In this document: positions 1 through 8,712 of the stretch, piece by piece
Layout of the letters: every line of letters starts with the position of its first letter
Numbering within the stretch: the stretch's first letter is position 1
NCBI GenBank assembly: GCA_019234295.1
Contig: JAFALK010000017.1
Span: 62,001-126,000, forward strand
Origin: Roseateles sp.
Lineage (GTDB): Bacteria > Pseudomonadota > Gammaproteobacteria > Burkholderiales > Burkholderiaceae_C
Reading direction: 5' to 3'
Length of the DNA: 64,000 bases
Made by a program: the position numbers and the translations under genes
Notes under the pieces: model-generated
What the model saw: only the letters and a program-made list of their open reading frames with translations
What the model was told of the DNA's origin: nothing
Databases searched by the model: none

Positions 1-1
1 G

Positions 2-2266
2 GTGCTGGACACACCGTCCCTGCCTCGCTACAGCGTCTCGCCCGACCGCCAGACCCTGGCCACGCTGGAGTTGCGCCGCTTTGCTAGCCTCGAGGAACTT
101 GCCCGCCCCGTGCTGCGCCTCGCGGGCCTGCGCTTCGAGCCGGCCACGAGCAGCCCGCAGAACCCCACGCCGCTGCAGCGCCTGCACCTGCGAAGCCTGC
201 TCAACCCGGACGCGCCGGAGCGCAACGTGGACCTGCCTATCGGCGGCGTTTTCCACAGCTTTGCCTGGGCGCCTGACGGGCGCCGCTTCATCCTCGTGCG
301 GCGCACGGAGACAGCGAGCGAGCTGTGGGTCGGTGAGGTTGGCCGCCCCAGCCTCCAGCCCGTCGCCTTCATCAAGCTCAACCAGGTGCTGATGCCCGAG
401 CCTGTCTGGATCGGTCCGCATGAATTGATCGTGGCCACCGTGCCCGACCGCCGCGGCGCGCCGCCCCCCGCGCCGCGACTACCGCCGGGCCCGGCCGTGC
501 AGGAGAGCCTGGGCAAGACCGCGCCCGAACGCCCCCTGCCCGGCCTGCTCAGCGACGCACACGACGAAGCCCTGTTCGAGTTCCACGCCCGCTCCACCCT
601 GACCCGGGTCGACATCGCCTCGGGCTTCTCGCGCGATCTCGGCACACCGGGCCTTTGGACGCGCGTGCAGGCCCTGGGCGAAGGCCATCTGTTGACCGAG
701 AGGCTCACGCGCCCCTTCAGCTATGCCCAGGCCTGGGATGGCTTCCCGCGCAGCGTGGAACTGCGCCAGCGCGACGGGCGGCTGCTGCGCGAGCTGGCCC
801 GGCTGCCGCTCAAGTCCAGCGTGGGCGCCGAGGTCAACGGCCCGCGCGCCTTCACCGCCTCGCCCTTCGACGGCGCCCTCTTCTGGGCGGAGACCAGCAA
901 TGGCCGCGACCGCCTTGTTCGCCTGGACCCGCCTTACTCGGGCGAGCCGCAGGAGCTGCTGCGCCTGGCCAACCGCTTTGCTCGCCTGGCCTTCCTCGAC
1001 GATGGCCAGCAGGCCTTGCTGACCGAAAGCGACCGCAGCCGCGGCTGGGTGCGCGCGCTGTTGCTGCCCTTGCGCGGCGGTCCGGCGCGGCTGCTGTTCG
1101 AGCACGCATCGCGCGAGCGCTATCACCATCCTGGCACGCCGCTCGAGCACCAGCTTGCGAACGGCCGCAGCGTGCTGATCACGGACCACGGCGATCTGCT
1201 CATGGCCGGCCCCGGCGCCACGCCGCGCGGCGAACGACCGTTCCTGGACCGGCTCTCGCTCAAGGATGGCAGCAGCGCGCGCGTATTCCAGTCCGGCGAA
1301 GCCGTCTACGAGCAGGTGCTCACGCCGCTGGACGGCGACCGGCTGCTGACGCAGCGCGAATCGCCCACGGAGCCGCCCAATCTCTTCCTGCGCGACGGCA
1401 CGGGCCTCTCCGCGCTGACCCGCAGCAAGGATCCTTCCCCGCAGCTGCGCCGACTGCGCCGCGAGCTGGTGAGCTTCAAGCGCGCGGACGGCGTGGACAT
1501 GTCCTTCCAGCTCGTGCTGCCGCCCGATTTCAAGGAGGGCGAGCATCGGCCCGCCCTGATCTGGGCCTATCCGCAAGACTACAACGACCGCGCCACGGCC
1601 AGCCAGACCAGCGGCACCGACAACCGCTTCTCGCAGCCTGCCGGCCTCTCGCCCCTGCTGCTCGCGCTCGAAGGCTATGCGGTGCTGATGGACGCGTCCA
1701 TGCCCATCATCGGCGATCCGCGCAATGGCTTCGACAGCGCTGCTGAACAGTTGCTCATGGACGTGCACGCCATCGTCGACAAGGCCGAGGAGTTGGGCTC
1801 CGTCGACGTGCACCGCCTGGCCATCGGCGGGCACTCCTACGGCGCCTCCATGACCGCCTCGGTGCTGGCCGCCACCGACCTGTTCCGCTGCGGCATCGCG
1901 CGCAGTGGCGCCTACAACCGCACGCTCACGCCCTTCGGTTTTCAGAACGAGCGGCGCAGCTTCTGGGATGCGCGCGACAGCTATCTGCGCGCCTCTCCGC
2001 TGCTACTGGTCGACCACATCAAGGAGCCCCTGCTGTTGATCCACGGCGAGGCCGACGACAACCCCGGCACCGCGCCGATGCAGAGCGAACGTCTCTTCCA
2101 GGCCCTGGCCGGCACCGGGGGAACCGCGCGTTACGTGCCGCTGCCGCTTGAGAGCCACAACTACGTGGCACGCGAGTCGGTCGGCCATGTGCAGTGGGAG
2201 ATGAGCCGCTGGCTGCATCAGTGCCTCGGTGATCCGCGTGTGCCCGGCGCCGCCGCTTCAAAGTAA
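2..2266 (+). CDS. S9 family serine peptidase, glutamyl endopeptidase-like (5' end outside window)
   Basis: Prolyl-oligopeptidase-fold peptidase: an N-terminal beta-propeller-like region followed by an alpha/beta hydrolase domain. The C-terminal half resembles the plant chloroplast glutamyl endopeptidase (CGEP) type, with the phrase YPQDYNDR and the nucleophile motif GGHSYGA near residue 611. The catalytic Asp is in HGEADDNPGT near 682 and the His in ESHNY near 718. No signal peptide is visible and the frame is open to the left edge, so the true start and probably an export signal lie upstream. The GTG at position 2 is just the first start-like codon. Its stop abuts, with no spacer, the stop of the convergent gene. 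Substrate specificity is inferred from family resemblance. Confidence 0.9.
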   Translation: MLDTPSLPRYSVSPDRQTLATLELRRFASLEELARPVLRLAGLRFEPATSSPQNPTPLQRLHLRSLLNPDAPERNVDLPIGGVFHSFAWAPDGRRFILVRRTETASELWVGEVGRPSLQPVAFIKLNQVLMPEPVWIGPHELIVATVPDRRGAPPPAPRLPPGPAVQESLGKTAPERPLPGLLSDAHDEALFEFHARSTLTRVDIASGFSRDLGTPGLWTRVQALGEGHLLTERLTRPFSYAQAWDGFPRSVELRQRDGRLLRELARLPLKSSVGAEVNGPRAFTASPFDGALFWAETSNGRDRLVRLDPPYSGEPQELLRLANRFARLAFLDDGQQALLTESDRSRGWVRALLLPLRGGPARLLFEHASRERYHHPGTPLEHQLANGRSVLITDHGDLLMAGPGATPRGERPFLDRLSLKDGSSARVFQSGEAVYEQVLTPLDGDRLLTQRESPTEPPNLFLRDGTGLSALTRSKDPSPQLRRLRRELVSFKRADGVDMSFQLVLPPDFKEGEHRPALIWAYPQDYNDRATASQTSGTDNRFSQPAGLSPLLLALEGYAVLMDASMPIIGDPRNGFDSAAEQLLMDVHAIVDKAEELGSVDVHRLAIGGHSYGASMTASVLAATDLFRCGIARSGAYNRTLTPFGFQNERRSFWDARDSYLRASPLLLVDHIKEPLLLIHGEADDNPGTAPMQSERLFQALAGTGGTARYVPLPLESHNYVARESVGHVQWEMSRWLHQCLGDPRVPGAAASK

Positions 2267-2827
2267 CTAGCGGAGTTTTCGCGCCTCGGCGCAGGCCTCG
2301 ATCAGCTGGGCCAGGCGCCGCGCCCGCGTGGCCGCCATCTTGGCGCTGACCACCCAGTGCAGCGCCGCACGCCGATAACTCGGCGCCACGCGCTCAAAAA
2401 AGGCCCAGGCCTTGCGGTTGGCCTGGAAGGCGCGCAGCTCGTTGGAGTTGAGCTCGGCCGGTTCTTCGCGCTCGAAGGAATAGACCCCGGTGCGCTCGGA
2501 CTTGCGAGCCTCGAAGGCGGCCAGCCCGGCCGGCTTCATGCGGCCGCGCGCAATCTGCGCCGCAGCCTTGACCACATTGACCTGGCTCCAGATCGAGCCA
2601 ATTCGTCGGGGCGCAAAGCGGATCGAGTAGCTCTCGTCGTCAATGCGCTTGCGCACGCCGTCTATCCAGCCGAAGCACAGCGCCTCGTCCACCGATTCGG
2701 GCCAGCTCATGCCGGCTTGGCCGGTGCCAGCCTTGTGCATGCCCACCAGCAACTCGGTCTCGCTGGCATGGTGCTCTTCGAGCCAGGCGCGAAAGGCAGC
2801 GGGAGAGTCGAAGAAGACGGGCTTCAC
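2267..2827 (-). CDS. YdeI/OmpD-associated family protein
   Basis: 186-residue soluble protein of the YdeI/OmpD-associated (OmdA) family. The N-terminal part has the family signature around ESVDEALCFGWIDGVRKR, followed by a helical C-terminal region rich in Arg and Ala. The start is GTG, two bases after the histidine kinase stop, so it is probably translated from the same transcript as the two-component genes. Relatives in enterobacteria are linked to resistance to some cationic peptides, but the biochemical role is not established. The link to the nearby export system is suggestive only. Confidence 0.85.
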   Translation of the reverse strand: MKPVFFDSPAAFRAWLEEHHASETELLVGMHKAGTGQAGMSWPESVDEALCFGWIDGVRKRIDDESYSIRFAPRRIGSIWSQVNVVKAAAQIARGRMKPAGLAAFEARKSERTGVYSFEREEPAELNSNELRAFQANRKAWAFFERVAPSYRRAALHWVVSAKMAATRARRLAQLIEACAEARKLR

Positions 2828-2829
2828 GA

Positions 2830-4203
2830 TCAGGCTCGCGGCAGCACCAGGCTCACGGCAAGGCCGCCGCCGGCACGGTTCTCCAGCACCACCCGCCCGC
2901 CATGCGCCTCTGCGATCTCGCGCGCAAGGGCCAGGCCCAGGCCGGTGCCGGAGCGTTTGGTCGAATAAAAGGGCAGCAGCGCTTGCGCCAGCACCGTCTC
3001 GCTCATGCCGGGCCCGCGGTCCAGCACGGAAAAGCGCAGCTCGCCGCCGCAGGCAATGTCGAGCACCACCTCCTCGGGATCACCGCCGGCTTCGTGGGCG
3101 TTCTTGAGCAGGTTGATCAGCGCCTGCTCGATCTGCGTTGCGTCGAAGCGCATCGGCGTGCCCGAAGGCTCGCCCTGCAAGCGAAATTGCGCGTGCGCCG
3201 TCAGCCCCTGCACGAAGAGGGCCCAATCCACCGTCTCCAGGCGCGGCGCGGGCAGCTTGGCGAAGCGGGCGTAGCCATCGATGAAGCCGTGCAGGTGTGA
3301 GGCGCGTTCGCCGATGGCGGCGAACACGCGCGCGAGCCGCTCGGTGTCTCCGCGCGCCAGCAGCTCGGCGCCGGTATGCGAAAGCGAGGAGATCGGCGCC
3401 AGCGAGTTGTTGAGCTCGTGGCTGATGACCCGGATCACGCGCTTCCAGCTCGCGACCTCCTGGCGCGACAGCTCGCGCGTCATGCGCCGGATCAGTCGCA
3501 ACCGATGCGGCAGACCCTGCAGGCGGATCTCGCGCTGGCTCACGTGGAAGCTTTCCTCGGCACCGTCTAGCAGCAGGGTCACGAGCCCATCTTCGCCGCT
3601 CCTGAGGGCGTCTTTGAGCGCCGCCGGGGCCTGCTCGATCAGCGCGGCGAGCGTGCCGCCCATCACGCTGCGCCCACCCGCCAGCAGCTGGCGCGCTGCA
3701 ATATTGGCGATCGCCACACGGTCCTGCGCGTCCGTCAGCACCAAGGCCACGGGCGTGTTCTGCACGACAGTGTCGAGGAGCAGCTCACGCTGCGCGAGAT
3801 GGCGCCGCTGCTCACGCAAGGCCTCGCCAAGCTCGCCGTGCAAGCGCAGCAGCTCGCCCAGCTCCCGGCTCGCGCCGCGATGGGTCGTGGCGATGGACAT
3901 GCTGAAGTCACCCTCGCGATAGGACAACACGGCGCCTTCGAGCGCGCGCAGCAAGCGCGTCAGCGGCCCGAGGAAACCGTGCGAGAGCAGGAGCAGCAAG
4001 GGCAGCGTGAGCAGCAGGCTCAGGGCGAAAGCTGCCCACTCGCGCAGGGGCTGCCAGCCCATCCACTGTGCGAACTGCGGCAAGGGCCACTGCGTCAGCG
4101 CGGCATGCATCCCCAGCGCCGTCATCACGCTCAGGATCAGCAGCGCCATTAGTCTTTGCTTCAGCGATCCGCTGAACGACGGCCGCGGGTCAGGAGAGCC
4201 CAT
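2830..4203 (-). CDS. Sensor histidine kinase (NtrY-like), partner of the adjacent sigma-54 regulator
   Basis: 457-residue membrane kinase. Two hydrophobic segments (about residues 17-38 and 52-75) are followed by a HAMP-like linker, a PAS-like region (about 145-230), and the phosphoacceptor helix SHELNNSLAPISSL with His near 261. The ATPase domain has an N box (NLLKNAHEAGG) and G boxes (DRGPGM, GTGLGLALAREI). The start is taken as the ATG at 4203, 14 bases inside the end of the response regulator, which implies translational coupling; a longer frame to 4272 lacks plausible coding content. The short region between the membrane segments leaves little room for a large periplasmic sensor, so it may sense in the membrane. 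It presumably phosphorylates Asp52 of the regulator. Confidence 0.93.
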   Translation of the reverse strand: MGSPDPRPSFSGSLKQRLMALLILSVMTALGMHAALTQWPLPQFAQWMGWQPLREWAAFALSLLLTLPLLLLLSHGFLGPLTRLLRALEGAVLSYREGDFSMSIATTHRGASRELGELLRLHGELGEALREQRRHLAQRELLLDTVVQNTPVALVLTDAQDRVAIANIAARQLLAGGRSVMGGTLAALIEQAPAALKDALRSGEDGLVTLLLDGAEESFHVSQREIRLQGLPHRLRLIRRMTRELSRQEVASWKRVIRVISHELNNSLAPISSLSHTGAELLARGDTERLARVFAAIGERASHLHGFIDGYARFAKLPAPRLETVDWALFVQGLTAHAQFRLQGEPSGTPMRFDATQIEQALINLLKNAHEAGGDPEEVVLDIACGGELRFSVLDRGPGMSETVLAQALLPFYSTKRSGTGLGLALAREIAEAHGGRVVLENRAGGGLAVSLVLPRA

Positions 4204-5521
4204 AACGTTCCATTCGCCGGTACAAGGCCTGGCGCGACAGGCCCAGCGACTGCGCCGCGCGCGCCACCACACCGTCGGCGTTCTTCAGCGCTGCCAGCAC
4301 CGCCTCTCGGCTCGGTTCGTCGAGATTGCGGCTGTGAGGGCCGGCGTCGGCAGGCAGTGCCAGCAGCTCGGGTGTGATCTCGCCCTCACCGGCCAGCAGG
4401 GCCGCGCGCGTGATGACGTTCTTCAGCTCGCGCACATTGCCGGGCCAGCGGTGCGCCAGCAGCGCGGCGCGCGCGGCATCGCCCAGCCTGGCGGAATGGC
4501 CCAGAAAATGCTCTGCCAGGGGCAACACGTCTTCGCTGCGCTCGGCCAGGGCCGGCAGGGGGATCTCGATGACGTTGAGCCGGTAGTAGAGGTCTTCGCG
4601 GAAGCTGCCGGCGCGCACCATGGCCTTAAGGTCGGCATTGGTCGCCGAGAGCAGGCGAACGCGCGCCTCGCGCGTCTTGCTCGAGCCCAGGCGCTCGTAG
4701 CGGCCCGTCTCGATCACGCGCAGCAGCTTGACCTGACCGGCCAGCGGCAGGTTGCCAATCTCATCGAGGAAGAGCGTGCCGCCGTTCGCCGCCTCGAAGC
4801 GGCCCTCGCGCGCTCGCACCGCGCCTGTGTAAGCGCCACTCTCGGCGCCGAACAGCTCGGCCTCGATCAGTTCCGCCGGCAGCGCGCCGCAGTTCACGGC
4901 GACGAAGGGGCCGCCCGCCACGCCCGAGTTGGCGTGCACGATCTCGGCGATGCGCTCCTTGCCGCTGCCGTTGGGCCCGGTGATCAGCACCGGCACGGCG
5001 GCGCGCGCCACCTGGCAAGCGAGCTCCAGCGCGCGCAACATGGGCTCGGAGGCGAACACCGCGCCCTTGAGCTCGTAGCGCTGGACCAGGCGCTCGCGGC
5101 GCTCGCGCTGCTGCGCGCGGGCACGCGCCACCTCGCGGGAGGATTCCGCCAGCTCCAGGAGGTTCTCCACCGTGGCGAGCAGCTTGGCGTCGTCCCACGG
5201 CTTGGCCAGGTAGTCGGCCGCGCCCGCCTTGACGAGTTCCACCGCGGCTTCGAGCCGCGTCCAGGCCGTGAGCAGAATCACCGGCAGGTCGGGCGCGAGG
5301 GCGCGGATCGCGCGGAACAGCGCCACCCCCTCTTCGCCCGAAGTCGTGTCGGCGCTGAAGTTCATGTCCTGTATCACCAGGCCCACGTTCTCGCGCGCCA
5401 GCAGGGCCAGGCCTTCAGCCGGGCTGGTCGCCGTCAGCGGACGCACCTCGCGCAGCGAGAGCAGCAGCGCCAGCGCCTCGCACACGGCAGGGTTGTCGTC
5501 GATGATGAGGACCGTACGCAT
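4190..5521 (-). CDS. Sigma-54-dependent response regulator (NtrC family)
   Basis: 443 residues in three domains. The receiver domain (1-120) has acidic residues D8/D9 and phosphoacceptor D52 in QDMNF. The AAA+ domain has a Walker A variant GPNGSGKE (about 182-189), the sigma-54 contact loop GAYTGA (about 226-231; usual form GAFTGA) and GGTLFLDEIGNLP. A C-terminal Fis-type helix-turn-helix contains SLGLSRQALYRRM. It activates RNA polymerase carrying sigma-54. The likely target is the transporter operon starting at 11992, which has a consensus sigma-54 promoter and upstream inverted repeats. It overlaps the kinase gene by 14 bases. The Tyr in the GAFTGA loop is a conservative change. Confidence 0.95.
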   Translation of the reverse strand: MRTVLIIDDNPAVCEALALLLSLREVRPLTATSPAEGLALLARENVGLVIQDMNFSADTTSGEEGVALFRAIRALAPDLPVILLTAWTRLEAAVELVKAGAADYLAKPWDDAKLLATVENLLELAESSREVARARAQQRERRERLVQRYELKGAVFASEPMLRALELACQVARAAVPVLITGPNGSGKERIAEIVHANSGVAGGPFVAVNCGALPAELIEAELFGAESGAYTGAVRAREGRFEAANGGTLFLDEIGNLPLAGQVKLLRVIETGRYERLGSSKTREARVRLLSATNADLKAMVRAGSFREDLYYRLNVIEIPLPALAERSEDVLPLAEHFLGHSARLGDAARAALLAHRWPGNVRELKNVITRAALLAGEGEITPELLALPADAGPHSRNLDEPSREAVLAALKNADGVVARAAQSLGLSRQALYRRMERYGLS

Positions 5522-5546
5522 CGGGGTCTGGTGAGCTTAAGCGAAA

Positions 5547-5567
5547 CCGCCCGCTCGAAGCGGGCGG
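5547..5567 (-). terminator. Hairpin between the DUF3761 gene and the response regulator
   Basis: Inverted repeat CCGCCCGC / GCGGGCGG, an 8-bp stem with a 5-base loop, followed on the minus strand by TTTCGCTT. The T-run is weak, so it may attenuate rather than stop transcription from the small exported gene into the regulator genes. Confidence 0.5.
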
Positions 5568-5586
5568 CAGGCCGTGCGGAGACGGA

Positions 5587-6060
5587 TCAGGACGCCGCGC
5601 AGGCCTTGCCGTGGTCGGCATGGTTGCCGGCGGCCTTGGCAGCGGCTTCGCTCATGTACTCACCCTGCTTGGTCTTGCCGTAGTACTTGGTGCCGGGGCA
5701 GTGGTAGACCTTGCTGGCCGTGTTGACCCAGACCTGGCCGGCGCCGCCGCCGGGCGCTGCAGGCGTGGTGGTGGCAGCGGCCGGCTTGGTGGCAGGAGCC
5801 GGTGCGGGCGCGGGTGCCGGTGCAGGGGCCGGCGCAGGGGCCGCCGCAGCGGAAGCGCCGGCCGCTGGCGCAGCCGCGTACCACTCCTTCACGCCCTTAT
5901 GGCCACGGCACGCACCCTTCTTGGTGGCGTCCTGGGAGTAGCTCCCGTCCTTGCACATGCCGGTGGAGCCGGCCGGTGCACCGGCCGGTGCCTGGGCGAA
6001 GGAAGCAGCGCCGGCAAGCAAGCTGGCTGCGGTGATCAGGGCACGAAGCGACAGATTCAT
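5587..6060 (-). CDS. Exported DUF3761 / sunset-domain protein with Ala-Pro linker
   Basis: 157 residues. The start ATG at 6060 is preceded by AAGGAG at good spacing, and a signal peptide (about 1-22, ending SFAQA) follows. The mature part has a DUF3761-like segment (CKDGSYSQDATKKGACRGHK, about 36-55), a low-complexity Ala/Pro linker (about 65-105), and a C-terminal sunset-type segment with VYHCPGTKYYGK. Both modules carry paired Cys/His residues that could bind a metal. Role unknown. It lies between the transporter operon and the two-component genes, so it may be a periplasmic part of that stress system, but this is inference from position. Confidence 0.85.
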   Translation of the reverse strand: MNLSLRALITAASLLAGAASFAQAPAGAPAGSTGMCKDGSYSQDATKKGACRGHKGVKEWYAAAPAAGASAAAAPAPAPAPAPAPAPAPATKPAAATTTPAAPGGGAGQVWVNTASKVYHCPGTKYYGKTKQGEYMSEAAAKAAGNHADHGKACAAS

Positions 6061-6132
6061 GGAGACTCCTTGAGAGACAGCGGGGTTGACGCGCCGGGGC
6101 AGCATGCACCCGGCGCCGGGATGCAACGCCGC

Positions 6133-6165
6133 CATCGTCTCACGGGATGACACCCCGGGACGATG
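6133..6165 (-). terminator. Hairpin after the last transporter gene
   Basis: Inverted repeat CATCGTC / GACGATG (6133-6139 with 6159-6165) with an inner GGG/CCC pairing, seven bases past the permease stop. No T-run follows, so it is at best a Rho-aided or processing hairpin. Confidence 0.3.
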
Positions 6166-6171
6166 CTTGTT

Positions 6172-7398
6172 TCATATCGCAGATCGCAGGGCCGCCACAG
6201 GCGGCAGCAGGGCTGCGCGGCGCGCCGGTGCCCACACCGCGATCTGGCCCAGCAGCCACAGGGTGAGCGCGCCGACGGGCAGGTAGTACAGCGGCAGGCG
6301 TGGCAGTTCGTACTCGCGCATCAGCAGCACGCTGATGCCATATGCCATCACCATGCCCAGCACAATGCCGACCGTGGAGAGCAGGAAGTTCTCGGTCTGG
6401 AAGTAGCGCAGGATCTGGCCCTGCGTGGCGCCGAGCGCACGGCGGGTGCCGATCATGCGCGTGCGCTGCTGAACCCAAAAACTGGCCAGACCGACGATGC
6501 CAAAGGCGGTGACGACGAGCAGGCCGAAACACACGCCTGCGAGCAGCCAGACCATGGAGCGGTCCTGCTGGTAGTAGTCCGCCCGCATCTCCTTCATGGT
6601 CTTCTCGTAGCGGACGAGGCGCTTGAGGCCGCCGCCGCTCTTGACGAGGGTCTCCTTGGCGGCTTTGAGGACGGCGTCGGTGTTGGCCGGATCGGTGCGC
6701 AGCATGAAGGCGCCGCCGTTGTAGGCGGGCCGCACCGGCAAGATCATGGTCGGGCGGTTGTGGTTGCCCGGATCCGGGTGCGTATGGATCAGGTCCTCGA
6801 GCACGCCGACGATGCGGTGCGGGTTGTTGCTGAAGGTGTAGATTGCCTTGCCCAGCGCCGATTCACCGGGAAACAACTGCTCGGCCAGCGCGCGGTTGAC
6901 GAGCACGGCCGGAATGTCGGGGTTATCAACCTTGTCGACCACGTTCTCGTAGACATATTCCTCGGGCAGGAAATCGCGTCCCTCCCGGATCCGCAGCCCC
7001 AGAGTCTCAATGACCTGCTCGCCGGCGACGTACATCGTGGCGCTGACGGATTTGGCGTCGCGCTCGCTGCTCAGGCGCACGCCGGTGTTGTTGGAGTTGT
7101 CACCGAAGGGCATCTGGTTGACGAGGGTGACACTCCTGACGCCCGGGATGGCGCGCAACGCGGCCAGGTCGGTCTTGGTCTGCGGGTCGGGGTTCTCGTC
7201 GCGCTTCATGCCCGAAATGCTCAGCACGACGAGCTCGTTCTCGGCCATGTGGCTGGGCCAGTAGATGTTGGAGATGCGCTCGCTGATCAAGAACAGCGCG
7301 TTGCAGACGATGGCGCAGGTCAGCGCGATCTGCACGACGATCAGGCCAGCCGCGGTCTTGTGGCGCTTGAGCGTGGAGAGGATGGGCAGCAGGTCCAT
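6172..7398 (-). CDS. FtsX-like ABC transporter permease (second of two)
   Basis: 408-residue integral membrane protein of the MacB/FtsX type. There is one membrane helix near the N-terminus (about 18-40), a large periplasmic domain (MacB_PCD-like, about 45-270), and three helices at the C-terminus (about 285-395). A cytoplasmic loop with RMIGTRRALGAT, the usual coupling-helix phrase, lies between them. It carries no ATPase domain and depends on the separate ATP-binding protein at 9984. The start ATG at 7398 lies just after the first permease stop (7400). Probably pairs with that permease as a heterodimer. Confidence 0.9.
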   Translation of the reverse strand: MDLLPILSTLKRHKTAAGLIVVQIALTCAIVCNALFLISERISNIYWPSHMAENELVVLSISGMKRDENPDPQTKTDLAALRAIPGVRSVTLVNQMPFGDNSNNTGVRLSSERDAKSVSATMYVAGEQVIETLGLRIREGRDFLPEEYVYENVVDKVDNPDIPAVLVNRALAEQLFPGESALGKAIYTFSNNPHRIVGVLEDLIHTHPDPGNHNRPTMILPVRPAYNGGAFMLRTDPANTDAVLKAAKETLVKSGGGLKRLVRYEKTMKEMRADYYQQDRSMVWLLAGVCFGLLVVTAFGIVGLASFWVQQRTRMIGTRRALGATQGQILRYFQTENFLLSTVGIVLGMVMAYGISVLLMREYELPRLPLYYLPVGALTLWLLGQIAVWAPARRAALLPPVAALRSAI

Positions 7399-7399
7399 G

Positions 7400-8710
7400 T
7401 CATTGCACCTTCAGTTGGAGGGCCGGCGTCACTTGGCAGGCGCGCCATGCGGGGAGGAGACCGGCGAGAAGGCTGGCGAGCAGCGAGAGGCCGATGGTGG
7501 TGCCCAGCATCTGCCAGTCGAGCTGGGCCAGCGCGGCGTAGGGGCTCGGGTTCTGGCGCACGACCCATAGGCCGGTCCAGGTCAGGCCCAGGCCCAGCAC
7601 GCCGCCGACGAGCCCGAGGCTGCCGGCCTCGACGAGAAACTGCATGAAGATGGAGCTCTGCCGAGCCCCCAGCGCGCGCCGCACGCCGATCTCGCCCGAG
7701 CGGCGCAGGCATTTGGCCAGCAAAAGGCCTACGGCATTGGTCAGGCACACGAGCAAAAAGCCAAAGGCAAGCCAGACCTGCAGCCGCGTGTCGCTGGGCA
7801 CGACTTGACGGAAGTTCAGCCACTCCATCACGTTGCGCAGGCGCACGTTCGGATCGACCTGGTAGCGGCCGGCCGCCTTTTGCGCGGCCGAGTACTGCAC
7901 GAGATAGTCCTTGTAGGCCTTGAACTGCTCTGGCGTGTCCAGCTGGACCCAGTACTGGATCCACACGCATTCGGCCTGCAACGAAAGCGCGTCCACGCCG
8001 TTGGCCTCGCCCCAGCAGTCCATATTGCCGGCGCGGCCGAAATGCAGATCCATCGCCGTTTGCAGCGGCACGTACAACTCAGCCGGCTTGCTGTAGGAGC
8101 CAAGGTAGAGATCGAAGTAGTGCGGGGCAGGCCGCCATTCGTTCAACACGCCGATCACGGTGAAGTCCTTGTCGCGCAGCCGCACGGTCTTTCCGCGCGA
8201 GTCGGCGCCGCCGAAGAGTTTGTCGTTGGTTTCCTTGCCGATCACGATCACGCGCGCCTTGGCCTCGTCCTCGGCCGCGCTCCAGCCGTTGCCGAAGAGG
8301 AAGGGCGTCTCGAACATCTGGAAGAAGTCGGCGCTCGTCCAGCGCGCGGAGGAGAAGTAGGGCGGCGCCTCGGCCTTGCCCGAGCCTTCGGGATCTACGG
8401 CGATGAAGGCGCCGGACATCATCACCTGGTGCACGGCGCGCTTGTCGCGCAGCAGGTTCTCGGCATCCATGCGCGTGAGCTGTTGCGGCGGCTCGGCGTC
8501 GTCGCGGTTGGCGGCGCGCTTGGGATCGAGCTGCACGTTGAAGAGCCGGCTGCTCTTGTGCGGGATCGGGTCGCCCGAGAGCACGTGGTAGACCGTCAGC
8601 GTGGTCATGCACGCGGCCACGCCCATGGCGATGGACAGCAGCATGAGCGCCGTCAAGCCGCGCGAGCTGCGCAGACTACGAAGGCCGAGTTCGAAGTAGT
8701 AGGCGAACAT
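7400..8710 (-). CDS. FtsX-like ABC transporter permease (first of two)
   Basis: 436 residues, with the same layout as its neighbour: N-terminal helix (about 18-42), large periplasmic domain, three C-terminal helices. The coupling phrase GEIGVRRALGARQSS lies near residue 345. The start is set at ATG 8710, two bases past the stop of the TolC-like gene; the longer open frame reaching 9316 is antisense-like low-complexity sequence. Paired heterologous permeases with separate ATPase, fusion protein and TolC partner form a MacAB-TolC-like tripartite exporter. Likely cargo is a peptide, lipoprotein or toxic compound; the sequence does not show which. Confidence 0.9.
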   Translation of the reverse strand: MFAYYFELGLRSLRSSRGLTALMLLSIAMGVAACMTTLTVYHVLSGDPIPHKSSRLFNVQLDPKRAANRDDAEPPQQLTRMDAENLLRDKRAVHQVMMSGAFIAVDPEGSGKAEAPPYFSSARWTSADFFQMFETPFLFGNGWSAAEDEAKARVIVIGKETNDKLFGGADSRGKTVRLRDKDFTVIGVLNEWRPAPHYFDLYLGSYSKPAELYVPLQTAMDLHFGRAGNMDCWGEANGVDALSLQAECVWIQYWVQLDTPEQFKAYKDYLVQYSAAQKAAGRYQVDPNVRLRNVMEWLNFRQVVPSDTRLQVWLAFGFLLVCLTNAVGLLLAKCLRRSGEIGVRRALGARQSSIFMQFLVEAGSLGLVGGVLGLGLTWTGLWVVRQNPSPYAALAQLDWQMLGTTIGLSLLASLLAGLLPAWRACQVTPALQLKVQ

Positions 8711-8712
8711 GG

